22,720 nt of DNA from CBDUBS01 sp965365445 (GTDB taxonomy: Bacteria > Bacteroidota > Rhodothermia > Rhodothermales > DASSAV01): positions 1 to 22,720 of the forward strand of contig CBDUBS010000046.1 in the NCBI GenBank assembly GCA_965365445.1, in the 5' to 3' direction. A model generated the notes under the pieces. It worked only from the letters and a program-made list of their open reading frames with translations. It did no database searches and had not been told where the DNA came from. A program made the translations under genes and the position numbers. Below are positions 7,276 to 15,096 of this stretch, one piece after another. The first letter of the stretch is position 1; each line of letters begins with the position of its first letter.

Positions 7276-7785
7276 ATGAAACTCCTTCCCATCGCATTCC
7301 TCCTGCTTTTGACGGCCATTCCCGCCCCTCCTGCGCGGGCTCAACGGGGGATGGGGAATATAACCGGAGTGGCTCGTTCCGGGCAGAAGCCGCAACTCGA
7401 ACAGGTTGCCGGCACGATTCGAGAAATAACAACCGGGCCATGCGAGAGGACCACCGGACGCGCCCTGGTAGGCACGCATCTGATCCTCGAAACCCGGGAT
7501 CGCGGAGAACTGAACCTCCATCTCGGGTCGGCGCAGGCCGTAGAGAGCTTCATCGAGAAGCTCCAGGTTGGCGATAGGGTTGCGGCGGAAGGTTTTCGAA
7601 CGCCGGAACTCAATCAACACACCCTCATCGCCCGGACCATCGAAAGCGGAGGACAAACTCTCCGGCTGCGCGATGAACACCTTCGCCCGGTGTGGGCCGG
7701 ATCGATCGGAAAGCGGGACGGCAACAGAAACGGTAAGCCGAACCGACGCCCGAGGGGAGTCGGGCCTGGTTCATGCCGACGATAG
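7276..7785 (+). CDS. Small exported protein of unknown function (HLG-motif family)
   Basis: The protein has 169 residues from ATG 7276, with GAGG eight bases upstream. Residues 1-22 form a signal peptide (core LPIAFLLLLTAIPAPPARA). The mature part holds GNITGVARSG, then VAGTIREITTGPCERTTGR, GTHLILETRDRGELNLHLG, LQVGDRVAAEGFRT and LRDEHLRPVWAG. I recall similar exported proteins with a GPCE-TTGR segment and an HLG motif in other bacteria, but no function. The alternation of short beta strands suggests an OB-like barrel, which is inference. One conserved-looking Cys lies in GPCE; another sits in the basic tail (PGSCRR). It follows the DGDG-repeat gene by 79 bp with a hairpin between. A metal or small-ligand role is speculative. 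Confidence 0.72.
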   Translation: MKLLPIAFLLLLTAIPAPPARAQRGMGNITGVARSGQKPQLEQVAGTIREITTGPCERTTGRALVGTHLILETRDRGELNLHLGSAQAVESFIEKLQVGDRVAAEGFRTPELNQHTLIARTIESGGQTLRLRDEHLRPVWAGSIGKRDGNRNGKPNRRPRGVGPGSCRR

Positions 7786-7787
7786 AA

Positions 7788-7816
7788 GCCTCTATTTTGG
7801 AGGCCGTTCAGCGGCC
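7788..7816. terminator. Overlapping small stems at a convergent gene end
   Basis: GCCTC (7788-7792) pairs with GAGGC (7800-7804), and GGCCG (7802-7806) pairs with CGGCC (7812-7816), followed by TTT. The two stems compete for 7802-7804. They sit where the + gene (stop 7785) meets the - strand oxidoreductase gene (stop at 7808-7810). A two-way terminator is plausible by position, but the stems are short. Confidence 0.35.
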
Positions 7817-9055
7817 TTTCCACGCACCGCGGGCCACGGCGGGCACGAAGTCCTCCAGGTTTTCCGGCTTCCAGTAAATCGTTTTCTCCTGTTCGGCGCT
7901 CATGTAAGCCGTCATGAGCAACTCGACGACTTCGAGGCCGGCATGGAAGTCGAGATCGGGTTGTTTCCCTTCCAGGAAACAGCGGACGAAATACCGGTTC
8001 TCGCCTTCGTAGCCGTATTCCGAGGTTTCGTGGGCCACCAGGGGCATCAAGCCCTGCTCGGCGTTCTGCTTTTCTACGATGTCCTCGCCCTGCTTGCCGG
8101 TCACGTTACGGCTGAAAAAAAGGCGCGTGCCCGTATCGAGCGAGTTGCTCATCATGGAGTACTCCGGTCCGAGCAGTTCGGAACTGAGCCGGAGTCCGGC
8201 CCCTACGAAACTCCATGAAGTGGTCACTTCGGCAATGAGCGGATTATCCTCCTCGTCTACGTACTGAATCGTCGCCCGTGCGAAATCCTCGGAAGGGCGG
8301 CTGGTGTAATCGACTTCTGCTCCCATGTCAGTTCGTAGGCGCTCGGCATATTCCGGCCGGGACCATTTCAGGCTGGCGATCTGAGCCGATACCTTCACGG
8401 GGCGAATGCTCCCGCGCAGAGCGCCCGGTTGCGTGAGGAGGAACCGCGCTACTTCCACGCTATGGCACATCATGTCGTTGAGCACGCCCCCTCCTTGCAA
8501 TTCGCCCTGCCAGAACCACGGCGTATGGGGGCCGCTGTGCTCTTCGGCCGCCCGCGCCAGATAAGGGCGACCGGTGTTGGCCGCTCCACGCGCCCATATA
8601 ATCTCTCGTCCCCGCTCCAGGCCCGGACTGAACAGCTGGTCCTCGAGGTATCCGTGCAGGACGCCCGCTTCTTCTATCAGCTTCACCATGCGCCGCGCCT
8701 CACGGACATTGCGGGCGAGGGGTTTTTCGCAGGCAATCCCGCGAAGCGTTCCTTTCCCCGCCTTCAGCACATCAACGATGGCCTCCAAGTTTTCGATGCG
8801 CCGGTGATTGGGGCCGCAAATCCAGATGCAGTCGATTTCCGGACTGGCTACCATCTCTTCGAGCGTATCATAGGCCCGGGCCTCGCCGACATGAAGCGAG
8901 CGGGCCAGATCCGCCGCCGAGTCCGCCCGTTCCCTGTCCGGGCTCCAGATGCCCCGGATATCAGCGTCCCGAACGGCCAGCCAGGACTGTATGTGAAACC
9001 GGGTGATGAAACCGCCGCCGATGAAGCCGATGCCGAGTTTGCCTTCGTTTGCCAT
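7808..9055 (-). CDS. Gfo/Idh/MocA-family NAD(P)-dependent oxidoreductase
   Basis: The protein has 415 residues from ATG at 9055, with GGAG eight bases upstream. The N-terminal Rossmann fold opens with LGIGFIGGGFITRFHIQSW, followed by the substrate/cofactor segment CEKPLARN (Glu-Lys-Pro at 110-112) that is the hallmark of the family. The C-terminal domain has GGGVLNDMMCHSVEVARFLL (residues 188-207), where Asp194 and His198 are in the usual catalytic D-x3-H position. Family members oxidise or reduce sugars, inositols and related polyols; the substrate here is not readable. There is no signal peptide, so it is cytoplasmic. It lies 108 bp downstream of sufT on the same strand, yet its own leader has a perfect TGTACgGTACA palindrome, so separate expression is likely. 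Confidence 0.92.
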   Translation of the reverse strand: MANEGKLGIGFIGGGFITRFHIQSWLAVRDADIRGIWSPDRERADSAADLARSLHVGEARAYDTLEEMVASPEIDCIWICGPNHRRIENLEAIVDVLKAGKGTLRGIACEKPLARNVREARRMVKLIEEAGVLHGYLEDQLFSPGLERGREIIWARGAANTGRPYLARAAEEHSGPHTPWFWQGELQGGGVLNDMMCHSVEVARFLLTQPGALRGSIRPVKVSAQIASLKWSRPEYAERLRTDMGAEVDYTSRPSEDFARATIQYVDEEDNPLIAEVTTSWSFVGAGLRLSSELLGPEYSMMSNSLDTGTRLFFSRNVTGKQGEDIVEKQNAEQGLMPLVAHETSEYGYEGENRYFVRCFLEGKQPDLDFHAGLEVVELLMTAYMSAEQEKTIYWKPENLEDFVPAVARGAWKGR

Positions 9056-9104
9056 AGGTGCCGCTCCGGATGAAATAAGGATGTATGCCTTTCCCTGGAG
9101 ACAA

Positions 9105-9115
9105 TGTACGGTACA
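9105..9115 (-). promoter_or_regulatory. Perfect TGTAC-G-GTACA palindrome upstream of the oxidoreductase
   Basis: An 11-bp perfect dyad lies 50 bp ahead of the oxidoreductase start, in the 108-bp gap after sufT. Its position suits a repressor or activator site. No regulator gene is next to it and short palindromes also occur by chance. Confidence 0.25.
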
Positions 9116-9163
9116 CGAATCCGTTTCGCAGCCGGCCCGGCACGTTTCGTCGCTGCCCTGCTT

Positions 9164-9490
9164 TTACAGGAATCCCAGCTCGAGTTTGGCTTCCTCGGAC
9201 ATCATATCCCTGTGATAGGGCGGATCGAACGTAAGCTCGACGGCGGCGTCCGTCACCCCTTCCGTGAGTTTCACCCGGTTCTCTACCTGCCGGGGAAGTA
9301 TTCCGGCCACCGGGCAGCCCGGCGCCGTAAGCGTCATGACCACGTCCACGGTATTGTCGTCGTGGATGTTGATGGCGTAGATGAGTCCCAGGTCGTAAAT
9401 GTTGATGGGAATCTCCGGGTCGTAGACGGTTTTCAGCCCTGCGATGATGCGCTCCTCGAGTTCCGCCACCTCCTGCGCTCTCGTACTCAT
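9164..9490 (-). CDS. sufT: SufT-type iron-sulfur assembly protein (DUF59/MIP18 family)
   Basis: The protein has 108 residues from ATG at 9490, which overlaps the sufE stop by four bases (ATGA). It carries TVYDPEIPINIYDLGLIYAI (residues 21-40), the core of the DUF59/MIP18 family, and TLTAPGCPVAG with the conserved Cys59. SufT proteins in SUF operons help maturation of iron-sulfur proteins, probably at the step of cluster delivery. A longer open frame upstream (to 9784) lies inside sufE and adds no family sequence, so I start at the overlapping ATG. It closes the tightly spaced suf operon. Confidence 0.92.
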   Translation of the reverse strand: MSTRAQEVAELEERIIAGLKTVYDPEIPINIYDLGLIYAINIHDDNTVDVVMTLTAPGCPVAGILPRQVENRVKLTEGVTDAAVELTFDPPYHRDMMSEEAKLELGFL

Positions 9491-9939
9491 AAGCTTCCTC
9501 CGGCCGGTGCGCCCTGCTTCGGGTCGGCGTGTTCTACCGCATACCGTTTCATCTGCCGGATCATCCCGGCAAGGCCGTTCTTCCGGGTAGGCGAGAGATG
9601 CTCCTGAAGCTGGATTTTTTCGAGAAAGGCCAGCCGTGCCCCGGCGATCTCTTCGGGAGGCAACCCGGAAAGCACCCGAATGAGCAGCGCAATCAACCCC
9701 TTTGTAATGTGCGCGTCGCTGTCGGCGAAGAAGTACAGCCGCCCGTCTTTTTCTTCGGCGCGGAGCCAGACCTGGGCCTGGCACCCGTGAACGCGGTACG
9801 TGTCGGTTTTGTACTCCTCCTCGATGGGCGGAACGGTTTTGCCCAGTTCGATGAGGTGTTCGTACCGCCCCATCCAGTCGTCGAAAAGCGAAAACTCATC
9901 GACTATTTCCTGCTCCCGTTCCGATATGGTTTCGTGCAT
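9487..9939 (-). CDS. sufE: Cysteine desulfurase sulfur acceptor SufE
   Basis: The protein has 150 residues from ATG at 9939. It has the family's IVDEFSLFDDWMGRYEHLIE start, then the active-site loop YRVHGCQAQVWL with the sulfur-accepting Cys53, then DSDAHITKGLIALLIRVLSG and the LSPTRKNGL segment near the C-terminus. SufE takes persulfide sulfur from SufS and passes it to the SufBCD scaffold. It lies 22 bp after sufS and overlaps sufT, so the three genes are very probably co-translated. Length is close to the usual 140-150 residues. Confidence 0.95.
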   Translation of the reverse strand: MHETISEREQEIVDEFSLFDDWMGRYEHLIELGKTVPPIEEEYKTDTYRVHGCQAQVWLRAEEKDGRLYFFADSDAHITKGLIALLIRVLSGLPPEEIAGARLAFLEKIQLQEHLSPTRKNGLAGMIRQMKRYAVEHADPKQGAPAGGSL

Positions 9940-9961
9940 AGGTAAACGGCTGTGCCGGCCT

Positions 9962-11239
9962 TTACGACAACATGCGTTGCACCCGGCGGATGCCTTCCAT
10001 GAGGGCATCGACCTCCTCCATGGTGTTGTAAAAGGCAAACGACGCCCGGATGGTGCCGGGAAGCCCCAGGCAGGCCATCAGGGGTTGGGTGCAGTGGTGG
10101 CCCGTCCGAACGGCAATTCCGAGCCGGTCCAGAATGGCGCCTGCATCGTATGGATGAATGCCCTGCAACTCGAACGACAGGACACTCGCCTTTTCCTCAG
10201 CCGTGCCAATGATGCGAAGCCCCTCGATTCGGCTCGCTTCTTCGGTCGCATAGGCCAGCAGGTCTTTTTCGTACCGATGAATGGCCTCTATGCCGACGGC
10301 ATTCATGTATTCGATGGCCGCCTCCAGGCCGAGGGCTCCGGCGATATTCGGCGTACCGGCCTCGAACTTGTACGGCAACGTGTTGAACGTCGTACCGTCG
10401 AAGCTGACCGTCTCGATCATGTCGCCGCCGCCCTGATAGGGGGGCATGCGTTCGAGCAAATCTTCCCTTCCGTAAAGAACCCCGATGCCCGTAGGCCCGA
10501 ACATCTTGTGTCCGGAGAAACAGTAAAAATCACATCCCAACTCCTGAACGTCAACCGGCATGTGCGGTACGGCCTGTGCGCCGTCCAGCAAAACGGGGAT
10601 GCCGCGCTCGTGGGCAATCCGGACCATCTCCCCGACCGGGTTAACCGTTCCGAGGGCGTTCGAAACGTGGCTTACCGCTACGAGTTTGGTCCGGTCGGTA
10701 AGCGACCTTTGGTATGCATCGAACGATATCCGGCCACGCTCGTCGATGGGTACGACACGCAGGTTAGCCTTGACACTTTCGCAAAGGAGCTGCCACGGGA
10801 CGATGTTGGAGTGGTGCTCCAGCGTTGTGATGACGATCTCATCTCCTTCGGCTACCTCCGAGCGTCCGAAGGTGGCAGCCACGAGGTTGATGGCTTCGGT
10901 AGTGCCCCTGGTGAATATGACCTGTCGGGGGTCGGAGGCATGGATAAACCGCGCTACCGTCAGTCGGGCCTGCTCGTAGGCATCGGTCGCCTGCTGGCTC
11001 AGAAAATGTACACCACGGTGAATGTTGCTGTTTTCCTGCTCGTAATAAGTCGTTATGCGCTCGATGACCGCCCGGGGTTTCTGCGATGTGGCCGCATTAT
11101 CCAGATACACGAGCGGCCGATCGTATACACGCGTGTGCAATGCCGGGAAGTCCGCGCGAACGGTCTGAACATCGAAGTCCATTCCGGACACAATCGGCCT
11201 GTTCTGTTCCACTGTGGCGCCTGTCATCCCCGGCCTCAT
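9962..11239 (-). CDS. sufS: Cysteine desulfurase SufS
   Basis: The protein has 425 residues from ATG at 11239, three bases after the sufD stop. It is a class V, type II PLP cysteine desulfurase. Seen motifs are YLDNAATSQKP, RGTTEAINLVA, EHHSNIVPWQ, the PLP lysine in SGHKMFGPTGIG (Lys245), and the sulfur-carrying Cys383 in RTGHHCTQPLM. It removes sulfur from cysteine and hands it to SufE. A second ATG at 11182 (Met20, MDFDVQTVRADFPAL) would give a 406-residue protein whose key residues would number Lys226 and Cys364, the same as in E. coli SufS. The first 19 residues may therefore not be translated. Neither start has a clear ribosome binding site; coupling to sufD favours 11239. Confidence 0.95.
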   Translation of the reverse strand: MRPGMTGATVEQNRPIVSGMDFDVQTVRADFPALHTRVYDRPLVYLDNAATSQKPRAVIERITTYYEQENSNIHRGVHFLSQQATDAYEQARLTVARFIHASDPRQVIFTRGTTEAINLVAATFGRSEVAEGDEIVITTLEHHSNIVPWQLLCESVKANLRVVPIDERGRISFDAYQRSLTDRTKLVAVSHVSNALGTVNPVGEMVRIAHERGIPVLLDGAQAVPHMPVDVQELGCDFYCFSGHKMFGPTGIGVLYGREDLLERMPPYQGGGDMIETVSFDGTTFNTLPYKFEAGTPNIAGALGLEAAIEYMNAVGIEAIHRYEKDLLAYATEEASRIEGLRIIGTAEEKASVLSFELQGIHPYDAGAILDRLGIAVRTGHHCTQPLMACLGLPGTIRASFAFYNTMEEVDALMEGIRRVQRMLS

Positions 11240-11242
11240 TGG

Positions 11243-12574
11243 TTACTCATGGAAACGCGACTCAACGATGTGGTCCAGCATGACGCGAAGCGGCTCGATG
11301 GTTACGTTTTCGAGCACGTCGCGCGCGAATGCCAGCAGCAGCATGGCCCTTGCCCTCTGGGCGGTAATCCCTCTGGATTGCAGATAAAAAATGGCCTCGG
11401 AGTCCAGGTGGCCTGTCGTGGCGCCGTGGCTGCACTTCACGTCGTCCGCGTAGATTTCCAGCTCGGGTTTGGAGTACATCCGCGCGGTGTTGGTGAGCAC
11501 GACGCTTTTGCTGGACTGGTAGGCATTCGTCTGCTGGGCATCGCGCCGAACGTACACCTTGCCGTTGAATACCCCCGTCGCTTCGTCGTCCAGGATGCCT
11601 TTATACAACTCGTTGGACTGGCAATGCGGCCGTGCGTGATCGACGAGGGTATGGTTATCCACGTGCATCCGACCGTCGCCCAGAAAAAGCCCGAACAAAT
11701 GCGATTCCGTGTGTTGTGCATCGGGCAGCACGTTCATGTTGTTGCGCACCACTTCGCCGCTCAGGGTAACGGTAAACCCGGAAAAGACGCTGTCCCGCTC
11801 CTGATATACCTGTATCCCCGCTACATGAGAAGCCGCCGCTCCTTCGTCCTGCAGCCGATAAAGCATCGCGCGCGCCTCCGCGCCGACAAATACCTCCGTA
11901 ACGCTGTTCGTGAAGGTGGGCGCTTGCGTCAGGGAGTGGTTCGACTCGATAATGGTTAGTTCGGCGCCCTGCTCCACGACGATGAGATGGCGCGGGTTGA
12001 GCCACTGTGCTTCCTCGGCCTGAATCAGGTTGATGACGTGAAGCGGCTTATCAACGGAAAGTCCCCTGGGAACGAAGACGAACAACCCGTCCTGCGTGAA
12101 AGCGGTATTCAGTGCCGTGAACGCTTCTCCGGCGCTGTCGGCGTACCGGGCAAAGTGGTGGTTCACGACGTCTGCATGGGCTTCGCCGGCTTCGGCCAGG
12201 CCGGTGACTATCATTCCCCCGCTCGGGTGATCCACTGATGAAAGTTCGGCAATGAAACGGCCGTTGACCAGCACCACGACATAGGCGTCGAGGTCGGGTA
12301 CCACGAATCGGGAAACGGTATCCCGGTCGGGAATAATCCTGCCGGGAGCGGTATGCAGTTGATAATCGCGCTGGACAATTTTTTCAATGGGCGTGTACTT
12401 CCACGCTTCGGCGCGCGATGTGGGCAGGCCCAGCCGATCAAACGACTCGATGGCTTGCCACCGGAGCCCCTGAACGTGGGCATTGTTGCCGTTGAGCGTG
12501 TGCCCTTCCTGTAGCTTGAATGCCGAAACGAACCGATCTTCAAGTCGGGAAGCGCTGGAGGTTGTTGAAAACAT
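11243..12574 (-). CDS. sufD: SUF scaffold subunit SufD
   Basis: The protein has 443 residues from ATG at 12574, 55 bp after the sufC stop. An N-terminal helical part carries the SRAEAWKYTPIEKI segment common to SufD. The rest is the long right-handed beta-helix of the SufB/SufD family, ending with SKPELEIYADDVKCSHGATT, GHLDSEAIFYLQSRGI and a helical C-terminus. His383 in CSHGAT corresponds to the conserved functional histidine near the SufB-SufD interface. SufD pairs with SufB and the ATPase SufC as the scaffold for cluster assembly. An upstream extension of the frame into sufC (to 12745) has no family similarity and was not used. Confidence 0.95.
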   Translation of the reverse strand: MFSTTSSASRLEDRFVSAFKLQEGHTLNGNNAHVQGLRWQAIESFDRLGLPTSRAEAWKYTPIEKIVQRDYQLHTAPGRIIPDRDTVSRFVVPDLDAYVVVLVNGRFIAELSSVDHPSGGMIVTGLAEAGEAHADVVNHHFARYADSAGEAFTALNTAFTQDGLFVFVPRGLSVDKPLHVINLIQAEEAQWLNPRHLIVVEQGAELTIIESNHSLTQAPTFTNSVTEVFVGAEARAMLYRLQDEGAAASHVAGIQVYQERDSVFSGFTVTLSGEVVRNNMNVLPDAQHTESHLFGLFLGDGRMHVDNHTLVDHARPHCQSNELYKGILDDEATGVFNGKVYVRRDAQQTNAYQSSKSVVLTNTARMYSKPELEIYADDVKCSHGATTGHLDSEAIFYLQSRGITAQRARAMLLLAFARDVLENVTIEPLRVMLDHIVESRFHE

Positions 12575-12629
12575 AACCGTGCGTGTGGACGTCGTGCAGA
12601 TAGTAGCGTGAATCGTTAAGGCGTCGGGC

Positions 12630-13394
12630 TCAAACCAGAGCCTGATCGGCTGCATGTTCTTTGATCCAGTCGTAGCCGCGTTCTTCCAGCAGGAGGGCCA
12701 GATCCTTCGTTCCGGATCGCACGATACGGCCGTCAAGGAGGACATGCACGAAATCCGGGACGATGTAATTCAGCAACCGCTGGTAATGCGTGATGACGAC
12801 GAAGGACCGCTCGGGCGAACGTTGCTTGTTGACTCCGTCCGATACGATGCGCAGGGCGTCGATATCCAGCCCGGAATCCGTTTCATCCAGAACCGCGAGG
12901 GTGGGGTCCAGCAAGGCCATCTGGAAAATCTCGTTCCGCTTTTTTTCGCCGCCGGAAAACCCCTCGTTCACCGAACGCTTGGTAAGGTCGGCGTCGATCT
13001 CCACCAGCCGGGCTTTCTCCCGCATGACCGACAGAAATTCGACTGCCGTGAGCGGAGGCAGCCCCCGATGCTCGCGGGTGGAGTTTACGGCCTGGCGGAG
13101 AAAATTCGTCATGCTCACCCCCGGCAGTTCAACCGGATACTGGAAGGCCAGAAAAAGACCTTCCCGAGCCCGCTCGTCCGGTTCCATTTCCAGGAGATCC
13201 CGGCCCTTGAACAGAACCTGGCCCTGCGTAACCTCGAAATCCTCGCGGCCCGCCAGCACCGAAGCCAGGGTGCTTTTCCCGGACCCGTTCGGCCCCATGA
13301 TGGCATGCACCTCGCCCGGGTTTACGGTCAGGTTGACCCCTTTCAGTATCTCGTTATCCTCTATCCTCGCCCACAGGTTTTTGATCTCAAGCAT
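12630..13394 (-). CDS. sufC: SUF ATPase SufC
   Basis: The protein has 254 residues, close to the family norm of about 250. Walker A is GPNGSGKST (Lys40), followed by the Q-loop region FLAFQYPVELPGVS. The ABC signature is FSGGEKKR (146-153), where SufC proteins characteristically have EKKR. Walker B is LAVLDETDSGLD (catalytic Glu171), and the H-loop is THYQRLL (His203). SufC is a soluble ABC-type ATPase that drives shape changes of the SufBD scaffold; it is not a transporter. It lies between sufB and sufD with gaps of 47 and 55 bp. Confidence 0.97.
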   Translation of the reverse strand: MLEIKNLWARIEDNEILKGVNLTVNPGEVHAIMGPNGSGKSTLASVLAGREDFEVTQGQVLFKGRDLLEMEPDERAREGLFLAFQYPVELPGVSMTNFLRQAVNSTREHRGLPPLTAVEFLSVMREKARLVEIDADLTKRSVNEGFSGGEKKRNEIFQMALLDPTLAVLDETDSGLDIDALRIVSDGVNKQRSPERSFVVITHYQRLLNYIVPDFVHVLLDGRIVRSGTKDLALLLEERGYDWIKEHAADQALV

Positions 13395-13441
13395 ATCGGC
13401 GTTATTCGTTGATGATCTATAGTGATTGGATTAGCGGCTCG

Positions 13442-14896
13442 TCAACCGACGCTGTGTTCCAGTTCGATGGCCAGCAGTTTCTGCGCTTCTACGGCAAATT
13501 CCATCGGCAACTCGGCCAGAATCTCTCGGCAAAAGCCATTTACGATCAGCTTGACGGCTTCGGCTTCCCCGATACCGCGCTGGTTGCAATAGAAAATCTG
13601 ATCTTCACCTACCTTCGATGTTGTGGCCTCGTGTTCCACCTGCGCCGTGGGGTTGCTCACCTCGATGTACGGAAACGTATGGGCGCCGCACTTGTCGCCC
13701 AGGAGCAGGGAATCGCACTGGGAGAAGTTGCGGGCGTAATCGGCATTTTTGCCGATCCGCACGAGGCCCCGGTAACTGTTGTTGCTCACCCCCCCGGAAA
13801 TGCCCTTGGAGATGATCGTGCTCTTCGTATGCTTTCCGAGGTGGATCATCTTCGTTCCGGTGTCGGCCTGCTGATGCCCTTTCGTGAACGCTACCGAATA
13901 AAACTCACCGACGGAGTGATCGCCCTTGAGGATGACGCTAGGGTATTTCCACGTTATGGCCGATCCGGTTTCGAGCTGGGTCCAGGATATCTTCGCGTGA
14001 TCGCCCGCGCACAGCCCGCGCTTCGTGACGAAGTTGTAGATGCCGCCCCGTCCTTCCCGGTCGCCGGGGTACCAATTCTGGATAGTGGAGTACTTAACCT
14101 CGGCGTGGCTGTGGGCGTAAATCTCCACGACGGCGGCGTGCAGCTGGTTCTCGTCGCGCTGGGGCGCGGTGCACCCTTCCAGGTAGCTGACGTGCCCCCC
14201 CTCTTCAGCCACGATCAGCGTGCGTTCGAACTGCCCCGTATTGCGCTCGTTGATACGGAAGTACGTGGAAAGCTCCATAGGGCAGTGCACCCCCTTGGGG
14301 ATGTATACGAACGAGCCGTCGCTGAACACCGCCGCATTGAGGGCCGCGTAAAAATTGTCCGTATACGGCACTACCGAGCCCATATACTTCCGGACGAGAT
14401 CCGGGTGATGCTCGATGGCCTCGCCCAGCGAGCAGAAAATGACGCCCTGTTTCGATAGCTCCTCCTTGAACGTGGTGGCTACCGACACGCTATCCATCAC
14501 GGCATCGACGGCTACTCCGGCCAGTATTGCGCGTTCCTGAAGCGGCACGCCGAGTTTTTCGAATGTTTCCAGCAGTTCCGGATCGACTTCGTCCAGGCTC
14601 TTGTACTTCGCTTTCTTCCCGGGCGCGGAGTAATAGCTGATATCCTGAAAATTGATTTCAGGATACCGGATGTGCGCCCACCGGGGGTATTTATCCTCCA
14701 GCGTCAACCAGTGGCGAAACGCCCTGAGCCGCCATTCGAGCATCCATTCGGGCTCGTTCTTCTTGGAGGATATCAGCCGCACGATGTCCTCGTTGAGCCC
14801 CAGGGGCGCCGTATCGGCGTTGGTCGGGGTGTAGAAGCCGTACTTGTAGTCGCTCTCGGCAACTTCATGCAAATAATCGGTGCCTGTCTGGCTCAT
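13442..14896 (-). CDS. sufB: SUF scaffold subunit SufB
   Basis: The protein has 484 residues and is the first gene of the suf operon. It has the family's N-terminal YKYGFYTPTNADTAPLGLNE, the WMLEWRLRAFRHW helix, the VGVPLQ-like segment GVPLQERAILAGVAVDAVMD, and the beta-helix core with IPKGVHCPMELSTYFRIN and EEGGHVSYLEGCTAPQRDEN. Near the end, LLLGDKCGAHTFPYIEVSN holds Cys403, which lines up with the essential cluster-assembly cysteine described for E. coli SufB, then VEHEATTSKVGEDQIFYCNQ. SufB forms the SufBC2D scaffold where iron and sulfur are joined. No Shine-Dalgarno site is apparent. A hairpin and a dyad lie in its leader. Confidence 0.97.
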   Translation of the reverse strand: MSQTGTDYLHEVAESDYKYGFYTPTNADTAPLGLNEDIVRLISSKKNEPEWMLEWRLRAFRHWLTLEDKYPRWAHIRYPEINFQDISYYSAPGKKAKYKSLDEVDPELLETFEKLGVPLQERAILAGVAVDAVMDSVSVATTFKEELSKQGVIFCSLGEAIEHHPDLVRKYMGSVVPYTDNFYAALNAAVFSDGSFVYIPKGVHCPMELSTYFRINERNTGQFERTLIVAEEGGHVSYLEGCTAPQRDENQLHAAVVEIYAHSHAEVKYSTIQNWYPGDREGRGGIYNFVTKRGLCAGDHAKISWTQLETGSAITWKYPSVILKGDHSVGEFYSVAFTKGHQQADTGTKMIHLGKHTKSTIISKGISGGVSNNSYRGLVRIGKNADYARNFSQCDSLLLGDKCGAHTFPYIEVSNPTAQVEHEATTSKVGEDQIFYCNQRGIGEAEAVKLIVNGFCREILAELPMEFAVEAQKLLAIELEHSVG

Positions 14897-14918
14897 GTCG
14901 TATGGGGCGTTCGGTACG

Positions 14919-14936
14919 CGGGACCCGTGAGTCCCG
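14919..14936 (-). promoter_or_regulatory. Hairpin in the sufB leader
   Basis: CGGGAC (14919-14924) and GTCCCG (14931-14936) form a perfect 6-bp GC-rich stem with a 6-nt loop. It ends about 22 bp ahead of the sufB ATG, so it would lie in the 5' untranslated region of the suf transcript. It may affect ribosome access or mRNA stability. No known riboswitch fold is visible. Confidence 0.3.
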
Positions 14937-14945
14937 GATGCTTGT

Positions 14946-14960
14946 TTAGACTCAATCTAA
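14946..14960 (-). promoter_or_regulatory. TTAGA-N5-TCTAA dyad between sufB and the A-type carrier gene
   Basis: The 15-bp sequence TTAGACTCAATCTAA is a palindrome with one mismatched pair (bases 6 and 10). It lies 50 bp upstream of sufB and 137 bp upstream of the divergent A-type carrier gene. It is an AT-rich island in GC-rich DNA at a divergent promoter region, so it is a reasonable operator. SUF operons in many bacteria are controlled by iron-sulfur Rrf2-family regulators such as IscR or SufR; that this dyad binds one is inference. Confidence 0.45.
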
Positions 14961-15096
14961 TCAGGCAGTGCTAACGCTTCAGAGTGATTCAGGGTCCGTA
15001 GGACGGACGGATTTTCCAACCGGCGATATCCTTTGAACGGGAAACCTGAAGCGCATCCAGCGGTTTTTTACCCTCCACGGTTTGACACGGTATCAA

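Noticed and set aside
6651..7319. A - strand frame rich in Val, Ile, Ala and Thr opposite the DGDG-repeat gene
   Set aside because: It is the complement of the Asp/Gly repeat codons and mimics a membrane protein only by composition.
9800..11959. A 719-codon open frame on the + strand opposite sufE, sufS and sufD
   Set aside because: The - strand encodes three clearly recognised SUF proteins there. The + strand product has no recognisable domain and crosses gene borders. Long antisense frames are expected in GC-rich coding DNA.
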